Origin: Arthrobacter sp. Soil764
GTDB lineage: Bacteria; Actinomycetota; Actinomycetes; Actinomycetales; Micrococcaceae
NCBI RefSeq assembly: GCF_001428075.1
Contig: NZ_LMSI01000024.1
Span: 203,708-267,707, forward strand
DNA: 64,000 nt
Reading direction: 5' to 3'
Part shown: positions 1 to 8,324 of the stretch, in pieces
Layout: every line of letters starts with the position of its first letter
Position numbering within the stretch: the first letter of the stretch is position 1
Program-made: the position numbers and the translations under genes
The notes under the pieces: model-generated
What the model was told of the DNA's origin: nothing
The model's database searches: none
What the model saw: only the letters and a program-made list of their open reading frames with translations

Positions 1-90
1 AAGGCGATGGAATTAGAGGGAAGTTCGTTGTCGAAATCACGGCGTGCTTAGGATCATAAAAACAGATCTTCCCGTATTTATGCCCCATTG

Positions 91-828
91 CTAAGAGGCT
101 TGGACCGACGGATCGTCCTGTTTGCGGCGTTCCAGGGCCGCTCTGCGGGCTCCTTCGATATGGATGCGTGCGGCGCGGCGGGCCGCCACCGGGTCGCCAG
201 CCAAGATGGCGTCAAGAATCCGTTTGTGGTCACGCCGGGACTTCTCAAGTCGGCCGGGGACACGCAGCGTGGTTTCCATCCCCTCGATGAGTATCTCCTG
301 AAGCACCCCTTGAGTGCTCACCAGGAACCGGTTGCCCGCGGCCTCGACGATGCGCAGATGGAAGGCAGCGTCAAGTTCTTCGAGACGCTTCCAGTCCGCG
401 CTCTCCTGAAGGCTTGCTTCGGTTATTGCTTCATATGCTTTGACGACCGCATCAAGTTTGTCGGCGTCGCCGTTCTGGGCAGCCCATGCCGCAGCGGGCA
501 GTTCCAGAACTTCACGCATGTCGTACAGTTCCTCTAAGTCCAGATCATCCGCTTGAAGTGCCGAACGCAGGTTGGCAGTGACAGCGGGATCAGCGACGAA
601 GACTCCGCTACCGTGCCTAATGTTGACCCGTCCCTGCGCCTTTAGGGCTCGAAGCGCCTCTCTCAGGGCCGGGCGCCCAACTCCGAGCATGGAGGCAAGT
701 TCGCGCTCCGGGGGTAGCCGGTCGCCGGGACGCAGTTCATCGCTTCGAATGACCTCCAGTATGCGTTGGGCGATCAGGTCCGAAACGTTGCCTTGGCGGA
801 TAGGCCCCCAGGTCGGATTCATTGCCAT
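91..828 (-). CDS. FadR-type GntR transcriptional regulator (FCD domain)
   Basis: This is a 245-aa regulator with an N-terminal winged helix containing ERELASMLGVGRPALREAL, where the R-x-A-L-R-E-A-L recognition helix is typical of FadR-subfamily GntR proteins. The C-terminal all-helical FCD domain keeps a metal/ligand set: Asp and His in LDAAFHLRIVEAAGN, His in RRDHKRIL and His in AARIHIEGAR. FCD domains usually sense small organic acids. I chose the ATG at 828 because GAAAGAAG lies just upstream; a longer frame runs into the promoter region. It is divergent from the operon starting at 973 and is its likely regulator. The effector is unknown; sulfolactate or a related C3 acid is inferred only from context. 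Confidence 0.88.
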   Translation of the reverse strand: MAMNPTWGPIRQGNVSDLIAQRILEVIRSDELRPGDRLPPERELASMLGVGRPALREALRALKAQGRVNIRHGSGVFVADPAVTANLRSALQADDLDLEELYDMREVLELPAAAWAAQNGDADKLDAVVKAYEAITEASLQESADWKRLEELDAAFHLRIVEAAGNRFLVSTQGVLQEILIEGMETTLRVPGRLEKSRRDHKRILDAILAGDPVAARRAARIHIEGARRAALERRKQDDPSVQAS

Positions 829-849
829 GACATCTTCTTTCGTTAAGAG

Positions 850-860
850 TGGTAAGACCA
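850..860. promoter_or_regulatory. Putative GntR operator, site 1
   Basis: TGGTAAGACCA is an interrupted palindrome (TGGT-N3-ACCA) matching the general TnGTnnnACnA form of FadR-subfamily operators. It lies 22 bp upstream of the regulator start, so it is well placed for autoregulation. Its GGTAAGACC core recurs at 940-948. Confidence 0.6.
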
Positions 861-936
861 GATTACCTCTATGTTTCAAATTCCTTATGCAATTGGGCTT
901 GTGCCGCACAACACACTGTGGCAGACTCGACGGCGG

Positions 937-951
937 AGAGGTAAGACCTCT
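937..951. promoter_or_regulatory. Putative GntR operator, site 2
   Basis: AGAGGTAAGACCTCT is a perfect palindrome around an AAG spacer. It carries the same GGTAAGACC core as the site at 850-860 and lies 22 bp before the first operon gene. The two sites flank the divergent promoters. Confidence 0.6.
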
Positions 952-972
952 TGCCAAAAAGGAGAGGAAAAA

Positions 973-1281
973 ATGACAAGCACATCGTCGGGCCCGGATT
1001 TCCTGGCTCATTATGATGGCGACGTCGTCGCCGTTGCTGTGCGGGACTTGGTCCCGGGCACAGTTGAGGGTGGCTACCTGCGCGGCCCCGAATCCATCAC
1101 GCTGGAGCTGCTCCACGAAGTCCCCTTGGGGCACAAGCTTGCCCTGACTGATCTCGAAGCTGGGCAGGACGTGGTTGAGTACGGACTCCGAATTGGAGTG
1201 ACGACCGAAAAAATCACGAAGGGTTCATACGTACACATTCACAACTTGAGGAGCGCACGGTGGCAGAACAGCGTGGCCTGA
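973..1281 (+). CDS. SAF-domain small subunit of a UxaA-family lyase (sulfolactate sulfo-lyase SuyA-like)
   Basis: This 102-aa protein is essentially one SAF domain (AVRDLVPGT, LHEVPLGHKLAL, GLRIGVTTEKITKGSYVHIHN), the domain fused at the N-terminus of altronate dehydratase UxaA and galactarate dehydratase GarD. Here it is separate and is followed, with a 22-bp overlap, by the large-subunit gene, as in the SuyA/SuyB sulfolactate sulfo-lyase, which cleaves 3-sulfolactate to pyruvate and sulfite in the cytoplasm. The start is the ATG at 973, preceded by a strong GGAGAGG at 961; the longer reading frame has no such site. A split sugar-acid dehydratase is the alternative. I favour SuyA because of the downstream sulfonate-type genes; sequence alone does not prove it. 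Confidence 0.75.
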   Translation: MTSTSSGPDFLAHYDGDVVAVAVRDLVPGTVEGGYLRGPESITLELLHEVPLGHKLALTDLEAGQDVVEYGLRIGVTTEKITKGSYVHIHNLRSARWQNSVA

Positions 1282-2423
1282 CCGGATACCGTCGGGAAGA
1301 CGGTTCAGTCGGAATCAGAAACTACACGGTCATCCTTCCGGTTGACGACATTTCCAACGCCGCAGCGGAAGCCGTTGCCAAAGTGATCCCCGGTACGTTG
1401 GCGCTACCGCATGCATACGGCCGTCTGCAGTTCGGACCGGATTTGGACCTGACGTTGCGCACCCTGATCGGGACGGGTTCCAACGCAAATGTCGCGTCCG
1501 TTGTCGTGATCGGAATTGAACCGACGTGGACTGATCTCGTCGTCCAAGGTATCGCTAAGACCGGGAAAAAGGTCCAGGGGTTCTCCATCGAACGTAACGG
1601 TGATCTTAAGACCATCGAAAAGGCCGCGCGGGCTGCTGCGTCATTCCTCCAGGACGACTCCGAGATGGTCCGCGAACCCGTAGAGCGCAGGGAGATCGTC
1701 CTTTCGATCAAGTGTGGCGAATCCGACACCACGAGCGGTCTGGGCTCATGCCCCACTACCTCGGAGGCAGTTGACCGCTGGGTGGACGCGGGGGGCACGG
1801 TGCTCTTCGGGGAAACGACGGAACTCACCGGAGGAGAGCACCTCATCGCCGAGCGTTGCGTCAACGAGGAGGTACGCGCCAAATTCCAGAAGATCTATGA
1901 CAACTACATCGAGATAGTGGAACGGACTGGTGCCAACCTGCTCGGTTCCCAGCCCACTCAGGGCAACATCCGGGGCGGATTGTCGACGATTGAGGAGAAG
2001 GCGATGGGTAATATCGCCAAGACCGGCACCAGGCCCATTGTCGGGGCCCTGGAATCCGCGGAGATGCCGGATTCCGGTCCTGGACTGTACTTCATGGATA
2101 CCTCCTCGGCCGCAGCCGAATGCATCACGTTGATGGCGGCGGCCGGCGCGGTCGTGCACCTGTTCCCCACGGGGCAGGGCAATGTCATTGGCAATCCGAT
2201 CGAGCCGGTCATCAAGCTGACAGCGAACCCCGTGACGGCGGAGACGATGAGCGAGCACGTGGACTTGGATTGTTCCGGTCTGCTTCGCCGCGACTATGAC
2301 CTCGCCACCGCCGGAGACAAGCTCATGGATGTCATTGACAAGACCATTAACGGCCGCCTGGCCAGTGCCGAGGTCCTGGGCCACCGCGAATTCGTGATGA
2401 CCAAGCTGTACCCGAGCGCCTAG
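1260..2423 (+). CDS. UxaA-family lyase large subunit (sulfolactate sulfo-lyase SuyB-like)
   Basis: This 387-aa catalytic subunit belongs to the UxaA/GarD superfamily, in which Fe(II)-type dehydratases or lyases act beta to a carboxylate. Visible family motifs are GYRREDGSVGIRN at the N-terminus, KCGESDTTSGLGSCPTTS near residues 145-162, GNIRGGLSTIEEKAMGNIAK and TGQGNVIGNPIEPVIKL. Size and separation from the SAF subunit match SuyB of sulfolactate sulfo-lyase; single-chain UxaA and GarD are about 500 aa. It starts at GTG 1260 with AGGAG upstream and overlaps the previous gene by 22 bp, suggesting translational coupling. Expected reaction: 3-sulfolactate to pyruvate plus sulfite. The alternative is altronate/galactarate-type dehydration, which the neighbours do not support because no keto-deoxy acid kinase, aldolase or second dehydratase is present. 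Confidence 0.75.
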   Translation: MAEQRGLTGYRREDGSVGIRNYTVILPVDDISNAAAEAVAKVIPGTLALPHAYGRLQFGPDLDLTLRTLIGTGSNANVASVVVIGIEPTWTDLVVQGIAKTGKKVQGFSIERNGDLKTIEKAARAAASFLQDDSEMVREPVERREIVLSIKCGESDTTSGLGSCPTTSEAVDRWVDAGGTVLFGETTELTGGEHLIAERCVNEEVRAKFQKIYDNYIEIVERTGANLLGSQPTQGNIRGGLSTIEEKAMGNIAKTGTRPIVGALESAEMPDSGPGLYFMDTSSAAAECITLMAAAGAVVHLFPTGQGNVIGNPIEPVIKLTANPVTAETMSEHVDLDCSGLLRRDYDLATAGDKLMDVIDKTINGRLASAEVLGHREFVMTKLYPSA

Positions 2424-2430
2424 CTCGCTT

Positions 2431-2462
2431 CTGTCGGGGAGGTCCAGGGCCCTCCCCGACAG
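2431..2462 (+). other. Intra-operon hairpin
   Basis: CTGTCGGGGAGG and CCTCCCCGACAG form a perfect 12-bp stem with an 8-nt loop, directly after the SuyB-like stop codon. No T-run follows, so it is more likely an mRNA-stability or partial-termination element than a complete terminator. Confidence 0.5.
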
Positions 2463-2505
2463 AAACCTGAAGCCCGTACTTCAGAATCAAGGGAGATTCT
2501 TAGAC

Positions 2506-3930
2506 ATGTTGAACGAACCCACCATCCTTATCAATGGTGAATGGCAAGACGGTGACTCGCACAAGGAAGTTCACAACCCGGTGGATGGTTCAGTCGTGGG
2601 CAAGGTGGCGTATGGCGGTGCCGACCTCGCGGTGGCGGCCGCCGACGCTGCGGCCACTGCGTTTCCCGCTTGGGCAGACACTCCGGCCAGGAAGCGGGCT
2701 GACCTTCTTCTTTCCGCAGCCTCCCTCATCGCAGAGCGGTCAGCAGAAATTGGGACCTTGCTTGCGCGAGAGGCCGGCAAACGCAAACCAGAGGCGATCG
2801 GCGAAATTGCTTTCTCCGCAGAATATTTTCGATGGTTCGCAGAAGAAATTCGGCGTCCCGCCGGTTCCGTTCATCCTCATGAAGCATCAAATCGCCGCCA
2901 CCTGACGATTCGCCGCCCGGCTGGGGTAGTGGCCAGCCTGACACCATGGAACTTCCCCTGTTCCATTCAGGCGCGCAAGCTTGCACCCGCCCTGGCAGCA
3001 GGAACAACTGTTGTTGCCCGCGTTTCAGAGCAGGCTCCCTTGGCTGTCACCGAGATGATCCGGTGTCTAACCGACGCCGGGCTCCCCGCCGGAACCATCA
3101 ACCTGGTTCACGGCCCCGCGCACGAAGTGACCAACGCACTACTGGGCCACCCGGCACTGCGCGTCGTCTCATTCACAGGATCCACAAATGTAGGGCAAGA
3201 CATCATGACCCAAGCAAGCAAGCGGGTCGTTCGACCACTTCTCGAGTTGGGCGGAAATGCAGCATTTATCGTGTTCGAGGACGCCGACATCGATGCAGCA
3301 GTTGAAGGGGCGCTGCTTGCCAAGTTCCGGAACACCGGACAGTCCTGCATCGGCGCCAACCGCTTCTTCGTGCACAGTTCGGTTTTCAAAACCTTTACCG
3401 AACGCTTTGCCGCAGCAGTCAACGACTTCACCATAGGCGATGGACTGGCAATCAACACCCCCACTCTTGCCGCGTGCATTGACGACAGGCGAGTTCAGTC
3501 GGTGAACAAGATGATCGATGAGGCCCTTGGCGCAGGGGCCAAGAAGATCACCCGGGATTTCGAACTCCCCGGCGGCGCCTTCTGCGCGCCGACATTGCTT
3601 GTGGACGTCCCGGATAACGTTGCTCTGGCAACAGACGAAGTGTTCGGTCCCGCCGCTGGCATCTTCTCCTTTGATGATGAGGATGAAGCCCTGGCTAGGG
3701 CAAACGCGACTGAGCTGGGTCTTGCTGGTTACTTTTACACCCGTGACCAGTCCCGCATCTGGCGCGTCGCAGAACAACTGGACGTTGGAATTACCGGGAT
3801 CAACAACGCCCTTCCTTCGGTGTCCTTTGCACCCATGGGTGGAACAAAACAGTCAGGCCTCGGCCGCGAAGGCGGCGCAGCAGGACTTGAAGAGTTCGAA
3901 GAAACCCGCTACCTCTCCATCGGCATCTAA
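2506..3930 (+). CDS. NAD(P)-dependent aldehyde dehydrogenase, GabD-like (candidate sulfolactaldehyde dehydrogenase)
   Basis: This 474-aa ALDH-superfamily enzyme oxidises an aldehyde to an acid through a thiohemiacetal. It has the TPWNFP oxyanion/cofactor segment, FTGSTNVG in the nucleotide-binding domain, the general base Glu247 in LELGG and the nucleophile Cys281 in NTGQSCIGANRF. The overall type is that of succinate-semialdehyde dehydrogenase. In known DHPS and sulfoquinovose pathways a GabD-like enzyme oxidises 3-sulfolactaldehyde to 3-sulfolactate, which would feed the SuyAB-like lyase encoded upstream. It sits 82 bp after that gene, separated by the 2431-2462 hairpin. The ALDH class is certain; the substrate is inferred from the operon. 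Confidence 0.85.
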   Translation: MLNEPTILINGEWQDGDSHKEVHNPVDGSVVGKVAYGGADLAVAAADAAATAFPAWADTPARKRADLLLSAASLIAERSAEIGTLLAREAGKRKPEAIGEIAFSAEYFRWFAEEIRRPAGSVHPHEASNRRHLTIRRPAGVVASLTPWNFPCSIQARKLAPALAAGTTVVARVSEQAPLAVTEMIRCLTDAGLPAGTINLVHGPAHEVTNALLGHPALRVVSFTGSTNVGQDIMTQASKRVVRPLLELGGNAAFIVFEDADIDAAVEGALLAKFRNTGQSCIGANRFFVHSSVFKTFTERFAAAVNDFTIGDGLAINTPTLAACIDDRRVQSVNKMIDEALGAGAKKITRDFELPGGAFCAPTLLVDVPDNVALATDEVFGPAAGIFSFDDEDEALARANATELGLAGYFYTRDQSRIWRVAEQLDVGITGINNALPSVSFAPMGGTKQSGLGREGGAAGLEEFEETRYLSIGI

Positions 3931-3959
3931 ACCATTCAAAGACGATTGGAAATAGTTTC

Positions 3960-5423
3960 GTGGCTACTGAAACACTAATTATCAGAAGCGCCCGCGACGT
4001 AGTGAACGCGGTGAACTCTGGCGCTGTCAAAGGCGGCAAAGAGAAAGCGATTGTCTTCATCGCACTCGGCGGCATCTTCATCGACGCATACGACTTTACG
4101 TCCGTTGCATTTGGTCTCAAAGACATCGCCAAGGAATTCCAGCTCGATGCTTGGACCGAAGGAATCGTGGCGGCTTCCATCATGATCGGGGCCTTGATAG
4201 GCGCTATCTTCGGCGGATACCTGGTGGACAAAATCGGGCGCTACAAGATGTTCATGGCGGACATGGCCCTCTTTGTAGGCACTGCTATCGCCTGCGCCTT
4301 CGCCTGGAACGCCGAATCGCTGACAGTCTTCCGGTTCGCCATGGGCCTCGGTATCGGTCTTGACTTCCCGGTCGCGCTGGCATTTATCGCCGAATACACC
4401 GCCCGAAAGGGCAAGGGCGGCAACGTCACGCTCTGGCAGCCCATGTGGTACGCAGCCACCGCATCCAGCTTTGCCATTCTCCTACCGCTGTACTTCCTGA
4501 TCCCGCAAAGCGCACACGGCGAACTCTGGCGCTGGGCCGTAGGCTTTGGCGCCGTCCCCGCCCTCGTTGTCTTGCTGGTCCGAAAAAAGTATATGGAGGA
4601 ATCGGCATCATGGCTGGCCAACCAAGGCGACCTTGAAGGCGCTGTGCGGGTCCTTAAAAAGTCTTACAACGCCAACGTGCTCCTGGCCCCGGCGGCAGAA
4701 CTCCAAATAGAGGACACCCGCCACCGGTCTGCGCTGGCCGGCTTCTCGAAACTGTTCAGCCGGAAGTACCGCCTCAGGACGATTCAGGCAGGAATCGTCG
4801 GAGCTTGCCAGTCCATGCAGTACTACGCGGTCGGTTTCTACCTTCCATTCATCATCGTCACCTTCATGTCCCTGGACCGGCTGAGTTCAATCACCGTGCC
4901 CTTGATCTTCAACATGATCTTCGGTGTGTCGGGCGGTTTTGCCGGGGTATTCCTGATCAGGAAACTTGGCTCGAGAATGCTCGCCCTCTCAGGGTTCGCG
5001 GTATGCCTCGTCGCGCTCGTCATCCTCGGGCTGGTGGGGAAACCGACCGGAACTGAACTTGCCATCCTGATGGGCGCACTGCTTGGACTCTTTGTGTTCT
5101 TCCACAGCTACGGTCCCGGCGCCCAAGGGATGACCATGGCGACGCTCAGCTATCCGACCACGCTTCGGGGCACAGGGGCCGGCTTCGGCCAGGCTGTACT
5201 CCGCATTGGATCGACCATTTCGCTTCTCTTCTTCCCGACACTTTCCAAGATGTTCGGACCGCAGGTTTTCCTGATCGTCGCTTTGGCACCGGCAATTGGT
5301 CTTCTTACCCTCCTGCTTATCAGGTGGGACCCCACAAAGAACGACGTTGATGCCGAAGACTTCGAGGCGGTCCCTGCCCCTGTCAGCACCCATTCATCCA
5401 AGAAGGAACGGATTCAGCCATGA
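3960..5423 (+). CDS. MFS transporter (putative sulfonate or C3 hydroxyacid importer)
   Basis: This 487-aa polytopic inner-membrane protein of the major facilitator superfamily, sugar-porter-like, has about twelve hydrophobic segments. The GGYLVDKIGRYKMF loop between helices 2 and 3 matches the MFS G-G-x-x-x-D-x-x-G-R signature. It begins at GTG 3960 and its stop overlaps the ATG of the next gene (ATGA), so it belongs to the operon. DHPS-degrading proteobacteria also use MFS importers, which fits import of DHPS or sulfolactate here, but MFS sequence does not reveal the substrate. Confidence 0.85.
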   Translation: MATETLIIRSARDVVNAVNSGAVKGGKEKAIVFIALGGIFIDAYDFTSVAFGLKDIAKEFQLDAWTEGIVAASIMIGALIGAIFGGYLVDKIGRYKMFMADMALFVGTAIACAFAWNAESLTVFRFAMGLGIGLDFPVALAFIAEYTARKGKGGNVTLWQPMWYAATASSFAILLPLYFLIPQSAHGELWRWAVGFGAVPALVVLLVRKKYMEESASWLANQGDLEGAVRVLKKSYNANVLLAPAAELQIEDTRHRSALAGFSKLFSRKYRLRTIQAGIVGACQSMQYYAVGFYLPFIIVTFMSLDRLSSITVPLIFNMIFGVSGGFAGVFLIRKLGSRMLALSGFAVCLVALVILGLVGKPTGTELAILMGALLGLFVFFHSYGPGAQGMTMATLSYPTTLRGTGAGFGQAVLRIGSTISLLFFPTLSKMFGPQVFLIVALAPAIGLLTLLLIRWDPTKNDVDAEDFEAVPAPVSTHSSKKERIQP

Positions 5424-6295
5424 AAATCGCATGCATTGGAGTAGGCAACATGGGCGGCGCAGTCGCCCGCCGCCTGGCAACAAGCAAAGACTTCAACGTC
5501 ACTGTTTTCGATCTGTCAGCAGATGCAATACAGAAATGTGTAGCAGTTGGGGCCGCGCCGGCTGATTCAGTAGCAACAGCTGTAGATGGCGCAGAGGTTA
5601 TCCTCACAAGCCTGCCGACCACCAAGCTCGTCATCGACACGGTGACATCCCTGCTGCCACTGATCACTGAAGAAGCCGTCATCGTCGACATCTCGACCAT
5701 CGACCCCATGACTGCTGTGGAAGCGCTTGATCTTAGTTCGGCTGCGGACAGGCGATTCATTGCCTGCCCCCTGGGGAAGACCCCCGGGCACGCGGAGAAC
5801 GGTGAAATCCCGCTGTTCGTAGGCGGAGACCAGGACGTCATTGCCACCTTGCAGCCCTTGTTTGATCGGATGGGAGAGAAGACCTACAACTTCGGCACGG
5901 TTGAGGCAGCCACAACCTTCAAACTCGTCTCGAATTTCATCGGGATGACGAACGTGGCAGTGTTGGCCGAAGGCCTCTCCATCGCTTTGAAAGCCGGCAT
6001 CACCGCCGAAGCATTCACCGAAGCGCTTGCCGAGACCGGAGCCAAATCCTTCCAAAGCGACGTACGTCTTTCCTGGATGATCAACGAAGACTGGGCGCCC
6101 CGATTCGGGATTAACCTGGCAGCCAAAGATGTGCGGCTGGCCGTCGAATCAGCGACCACCTGGGGAATCCCGGTTCCCGTTGGCAGCGCTGCACTGGCCC
6201 AGCTGCAGGAGGCCTCCGGGCTTGGTTACGGCAACGAAGATGTCGTCGCCCTGGTGAAGCTCGTCGCTGCTAACGATGCGGCGGTAGCGAGTTGA
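5420..6295 (+). CDS. Beta-hydroxyacid dehydrogenase family protein, YihU-like (candidate DHPS/sulfolactaldehyde oxidoreductase)
   Basis: This 291-aa NAD(P)-dependent enzyme of the 3-hydroxyisobutyrate/tartronate-semialdehyde family has the Rossmann motif GVGNMGG at residues 7-13. The catalytic lysine is Lys168 in FKLVSNF (K-L-x-x-N). Most relatives carry a P-V-S-G-G substrate loop; here it is PLGKT at residues 117-121. From memory this resembles PVGRT in E. coli YihU, the sulfolactaldehyde reductase, so a sulfonate substrate is plausible. Running in the oxidative direction it would make sulfolactaldehyde from DHPS for the ALDH at 2506. ATGA overlap upstream and TTGA overlap downstream indicate tight coupling. 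A glyoxylate-type tartronate semialdehyde reductase is the alternative. Confidence 0.82.
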   Translation: MKIACIGVGNMGGAVARRLATSKDFNVTVFDLSADAIQKCVAVGAAPADSVATAVDGAEVILTSLPTTKLVIDTVTSLLPLITEEAVIVDISTIDPMTAVEALDLSSAADRRFIACPLGKTPGHAENGEIPLFVGGDQDVIATLQPLFDRMGEKTYNFGTVEAATTFKLVSNFIGMTNVAVLAEGLSIALKAGITAEAFTEALAETGAKSFQSDVRLSWMINEDWAPRFGINLAAKDVRLAVESATTWGIPVPVGSAALAQLQEASGLGYGNEDVVALVKLVAANDAAVAS

Positions 6296-7266
6296 GCACT
6301 GTTGTAGTCACTGAAGACGTTACAGGTCCCGCCTATGACCAACTCGGCCGGGAATGGACCCTGCAACGGGATGTCAACGCTTGGGATAACCCCGGTTCAT
6401 GGCCGGCTCTGCTCCAAAATGCGGAAGCAGTCATCGTTCGCAATCGCACCCAGGTAAACGAACAGTTCTTCGCCGCGGCACCGAACTTGAAGGTCGTCGC
6501 CCGAGCCGGAGTAGGCCTGGATAACATCGACCTGGAAGCCGCCAACCGGGCGGGGGTAGTAATAGTAGCTCCGCTGGGAGCAAACGCGGTGAGCGTTGCT
6601 GAACACACCCTCACGCTGGCCCTCGCCCTTGCTAAGAACCTGGTGACTTCGGATACCGAAACCAAGGGCGGGAGCTGGAACAGGGTACCGACACAGGAAC
6701 TCGGCGGAAAGACCTGGGGCCTGCTGTCCGCCGGCGCGACAGCACGGGCAACAGCTCGGGTGGCCAAAGCTTTTGGCATGACCGTCCTGGCATATGACCC
6801 CTACGTTGATCCGAACCACCCCGAATTGCAGGACCTCGGAATTCAACTCGCGTCTCTGGAGGAGGTGCTTGCGGCGTCGAACGTTCTAAGCGTTCACCTT
6901 CCGCACACTGATGCCACCCACCATCTGCTCAACAGCACCAGGCTAAGCTCGCTCCCTCCCGGCGCCCTCGTAATCAGCGTAGGTCGCGGCGAAGTAATTG
7001 ATGAACAAGCCCTTCTGGGCCTGCTGGAGTCCGGGCATCTTGGCGGCGCGGGACTGGACGTGAGGGAACAGGAACCGCCCCGGCCGGGAGCTCTCGAGTC
7101 CCACAGCCGGGTTCTCTTAACTCCGCATGTTGCCGGGATCTCGGTCCAGGCCCAGGCCCGAATCGCCGACGTCCTGTGCCAGCAGGTCCGGCTGGTGCTT
7201 CGCGGTGATACAGCAACCTCAGCAGTGGGCGAACACGTCAAAGCGAAAAGGCCGGTCCGGCAGTGA
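6292..7266 (+). CDS. D-2-hydroxyacid dehydrogenase family protein (SlcC-like), degenerate Rossmann motif
   Basis: This 324-aa protein of the SerA-type D-isomer-specific 2-hydroxyacid dehydrogenase family starts at TTG 6292, overlapping the previous stop. The catalytic trio is present: Arg in SVGRGEVIDE, Glu in REQEPP and His in LLTPHVAG. The dinucleotide loop is unusual: WGLLSAGATARATARV aligns with the usual G-x-G-x-x-G, but its first and third glycines are Ser and Ala. In Chromohalobacter a family member, SlcC, oxidises (S)-sulfolactate to 3-sulfopyruvate, and its partner ComC is an Ldh2-type enzyme; here an Ldh2 gene follows with a 4-bp overlap. The pair would interconvert sulfolactate isomers. 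The altered loop leaves cofactor use or activity open. Confidence 0.8.
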   Translation: MSTVVVTEDVTGPAYDQLGREWTLQRDVNAWDNPGSWPALLQNAEAVIVRNRTQVNEQFFAAAPNLKVVARAGVGLDNIDLEAANRAGVVIVAPLGANAVSVAEHTLTLALALAKNLVTSDTETKGGSWNRVPTQELGGKTWGLLSAGATARATARVAKAFGMTVLAYDPYVDPNHPELQDLGIQLASLEEVLAASNVLSVHLPHTDATHHLLNSTRLSSLPPGALVISVGRGEVIDEQALLGLLESGHLGGAGLDVREQEPPRPGALESHSRVLLTPHVAGISVQAQARIADVLCQQVRLVLRGDTATSAVGEHVKAKRPVRQ

Positions 7267-8291
7267 AGGTATCCTATGGCGACGTTGTCCAACTTGCCAC
7301 CCGCCTGCTTCAAGGAACGGGGCTTGGTGAAGCCGAGGCTGCATCGACGGCAAGAGTGCTGGCGTTGGCTGAAGCATGGGACTTGGGCTCCCATGGGTTA
7401 CTGAGACTTCCCGTGTATCTGGACAGGCTCCAGGCACACGGCTACAACGCCGACGCCGCATTGCGGCCTGTGACTGACCTCGGAGCCCTCCTGGTGTTGG
7501 ATGGAGAAGCCGGCATGGGCCATTGGCAGATGAGTTCTGCAGTCCAAATGGCCCTTCCCCGTGCCACGGAGTTTGGTCTTTGCGCGGTAGCTGTGGGAAA
7601 TTCAAGTCATTGCGGCGCTTTAGGGGTTTACGCCGCTGACGCTGCAGAGGCAGGAATGGTGTCTCTGGTTTTCTCCTCAGGGCCCCCGGTTTTGCCAGCC
7701 TGGGGGGGCACAAAGGCCTTGCTTTCCACGTCGCCCATAGCTGCGGGTTTCCCCTTGTCACCACGTCCGGCCGTGATCGACTTGGCTCTTAGTACAGTGG
7801 CGCGGGGGAAAATAGCCGCTTACGCCGCCCGCGGAGAGGAGCTCCCGGAGGGGTGGGCCCTGGACTCGGATGGCCAACCAACAACCGATGCGAAAGCTGC
7901 GCTGTCAGGGCTGCTTTCTCCCTTGGGTGGGGCGAAGGGATTCGCACTTGCTTACATGGTCGAATCCCTGACTGCCGCGATGGTAGGGCCTTCCCTGTCC
8001 AAGGACATGCCCGACTTCTTTGACAGGAACAGTCTTGGCCAGCACCAAGGCATCGCGCATCTCCTCCTGATGTTCGACCCTACCCGCGCGGATGTCGGTG
8101 CCGACCCCGCGGGAGCCACCCGGCGAATCGCCGAGCTTTCCAAGGCCGCAAAGGACGGTGGCGGCCGCACCCCAGGAACCAGACGAATGGCCCCCAGCGA
8201 GGTCCAGCCCAATTTCGCGGTCGAGATGGATGAAAGCCTATGGACGAAGCTGCAAAACCGCCCGGAATTGAATGCGCTGTCCCTGAAATAG
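7263..8291 (+). CDS. Ldh2-family oxidoreductase (malate/L-lactate dehydrogenase type, ComC-like)
   Basis: This 342-aa protein of the NAD(P)-dependent Ldh2/Mdh2 family has a fold distinct from classical lactate dehydrogenases. Conserved features are the SHG near residue 43 (DLGSHGLLRLP), the His in NSSHCGALGVYA, TSPIAAGFP, and GGAKGFALAYMVE. Family members oxidise L-lactate, malate, ureidoglycolate or (R)-sulfolactate (ComC). It starts at GTG 7263 (GTGA overlap with the previous gene). Next to a SlcC-like gene and a SuyAB-like lyase, a sulfolactate dehydrogenase role making the isomer the lyase needs is the best reading. The family is certain, the substrate inferred. Confidence 0.82.
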   Translation: MKVSYGDVVQLATRLLQGTGLGEAEAASTARVLALAEAWDLGSHGLLRLPVYLDRLQAHGYNADAALRPVTDLGALLVLDGEAGMGHWQMSSAVQMALPRATEFGLCAVAVGNSSHCGALGVYAADAAEAGMVSLVFSSGPPVLPAWGGTKALLSTSPIAAGFPLSPRPAVIDLALSTVARGKIAAYAARGEELPEGWALDSDGQPTTDAKAALSGLLSPLGGAKGFALAYMVESLTAAMVGPSLSKDMPDFFDRNSLGQHQGIAHLLLMFDPTRADVGADPAGATRRIAELSKAAKDGGGRTPGTRRMAPSEVQPNFAVEMDESLWTKLQNRPELNALSLK

Positions 8292-8324
8292 CGCCACGGC
8301 AACGAAGATTACAGAAGGAAAAGC

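Noticed and set aside
973..2423. Altronate or galactarate dehydratase for the UxaA-type pair
   Set aside because: Not excluded by sequence, but no aldolase, keto-deoxy acid kinase or second dehydratase is nearby, while sulfonate-type dehydrogenases and a sulfur oxyanion exporter are.
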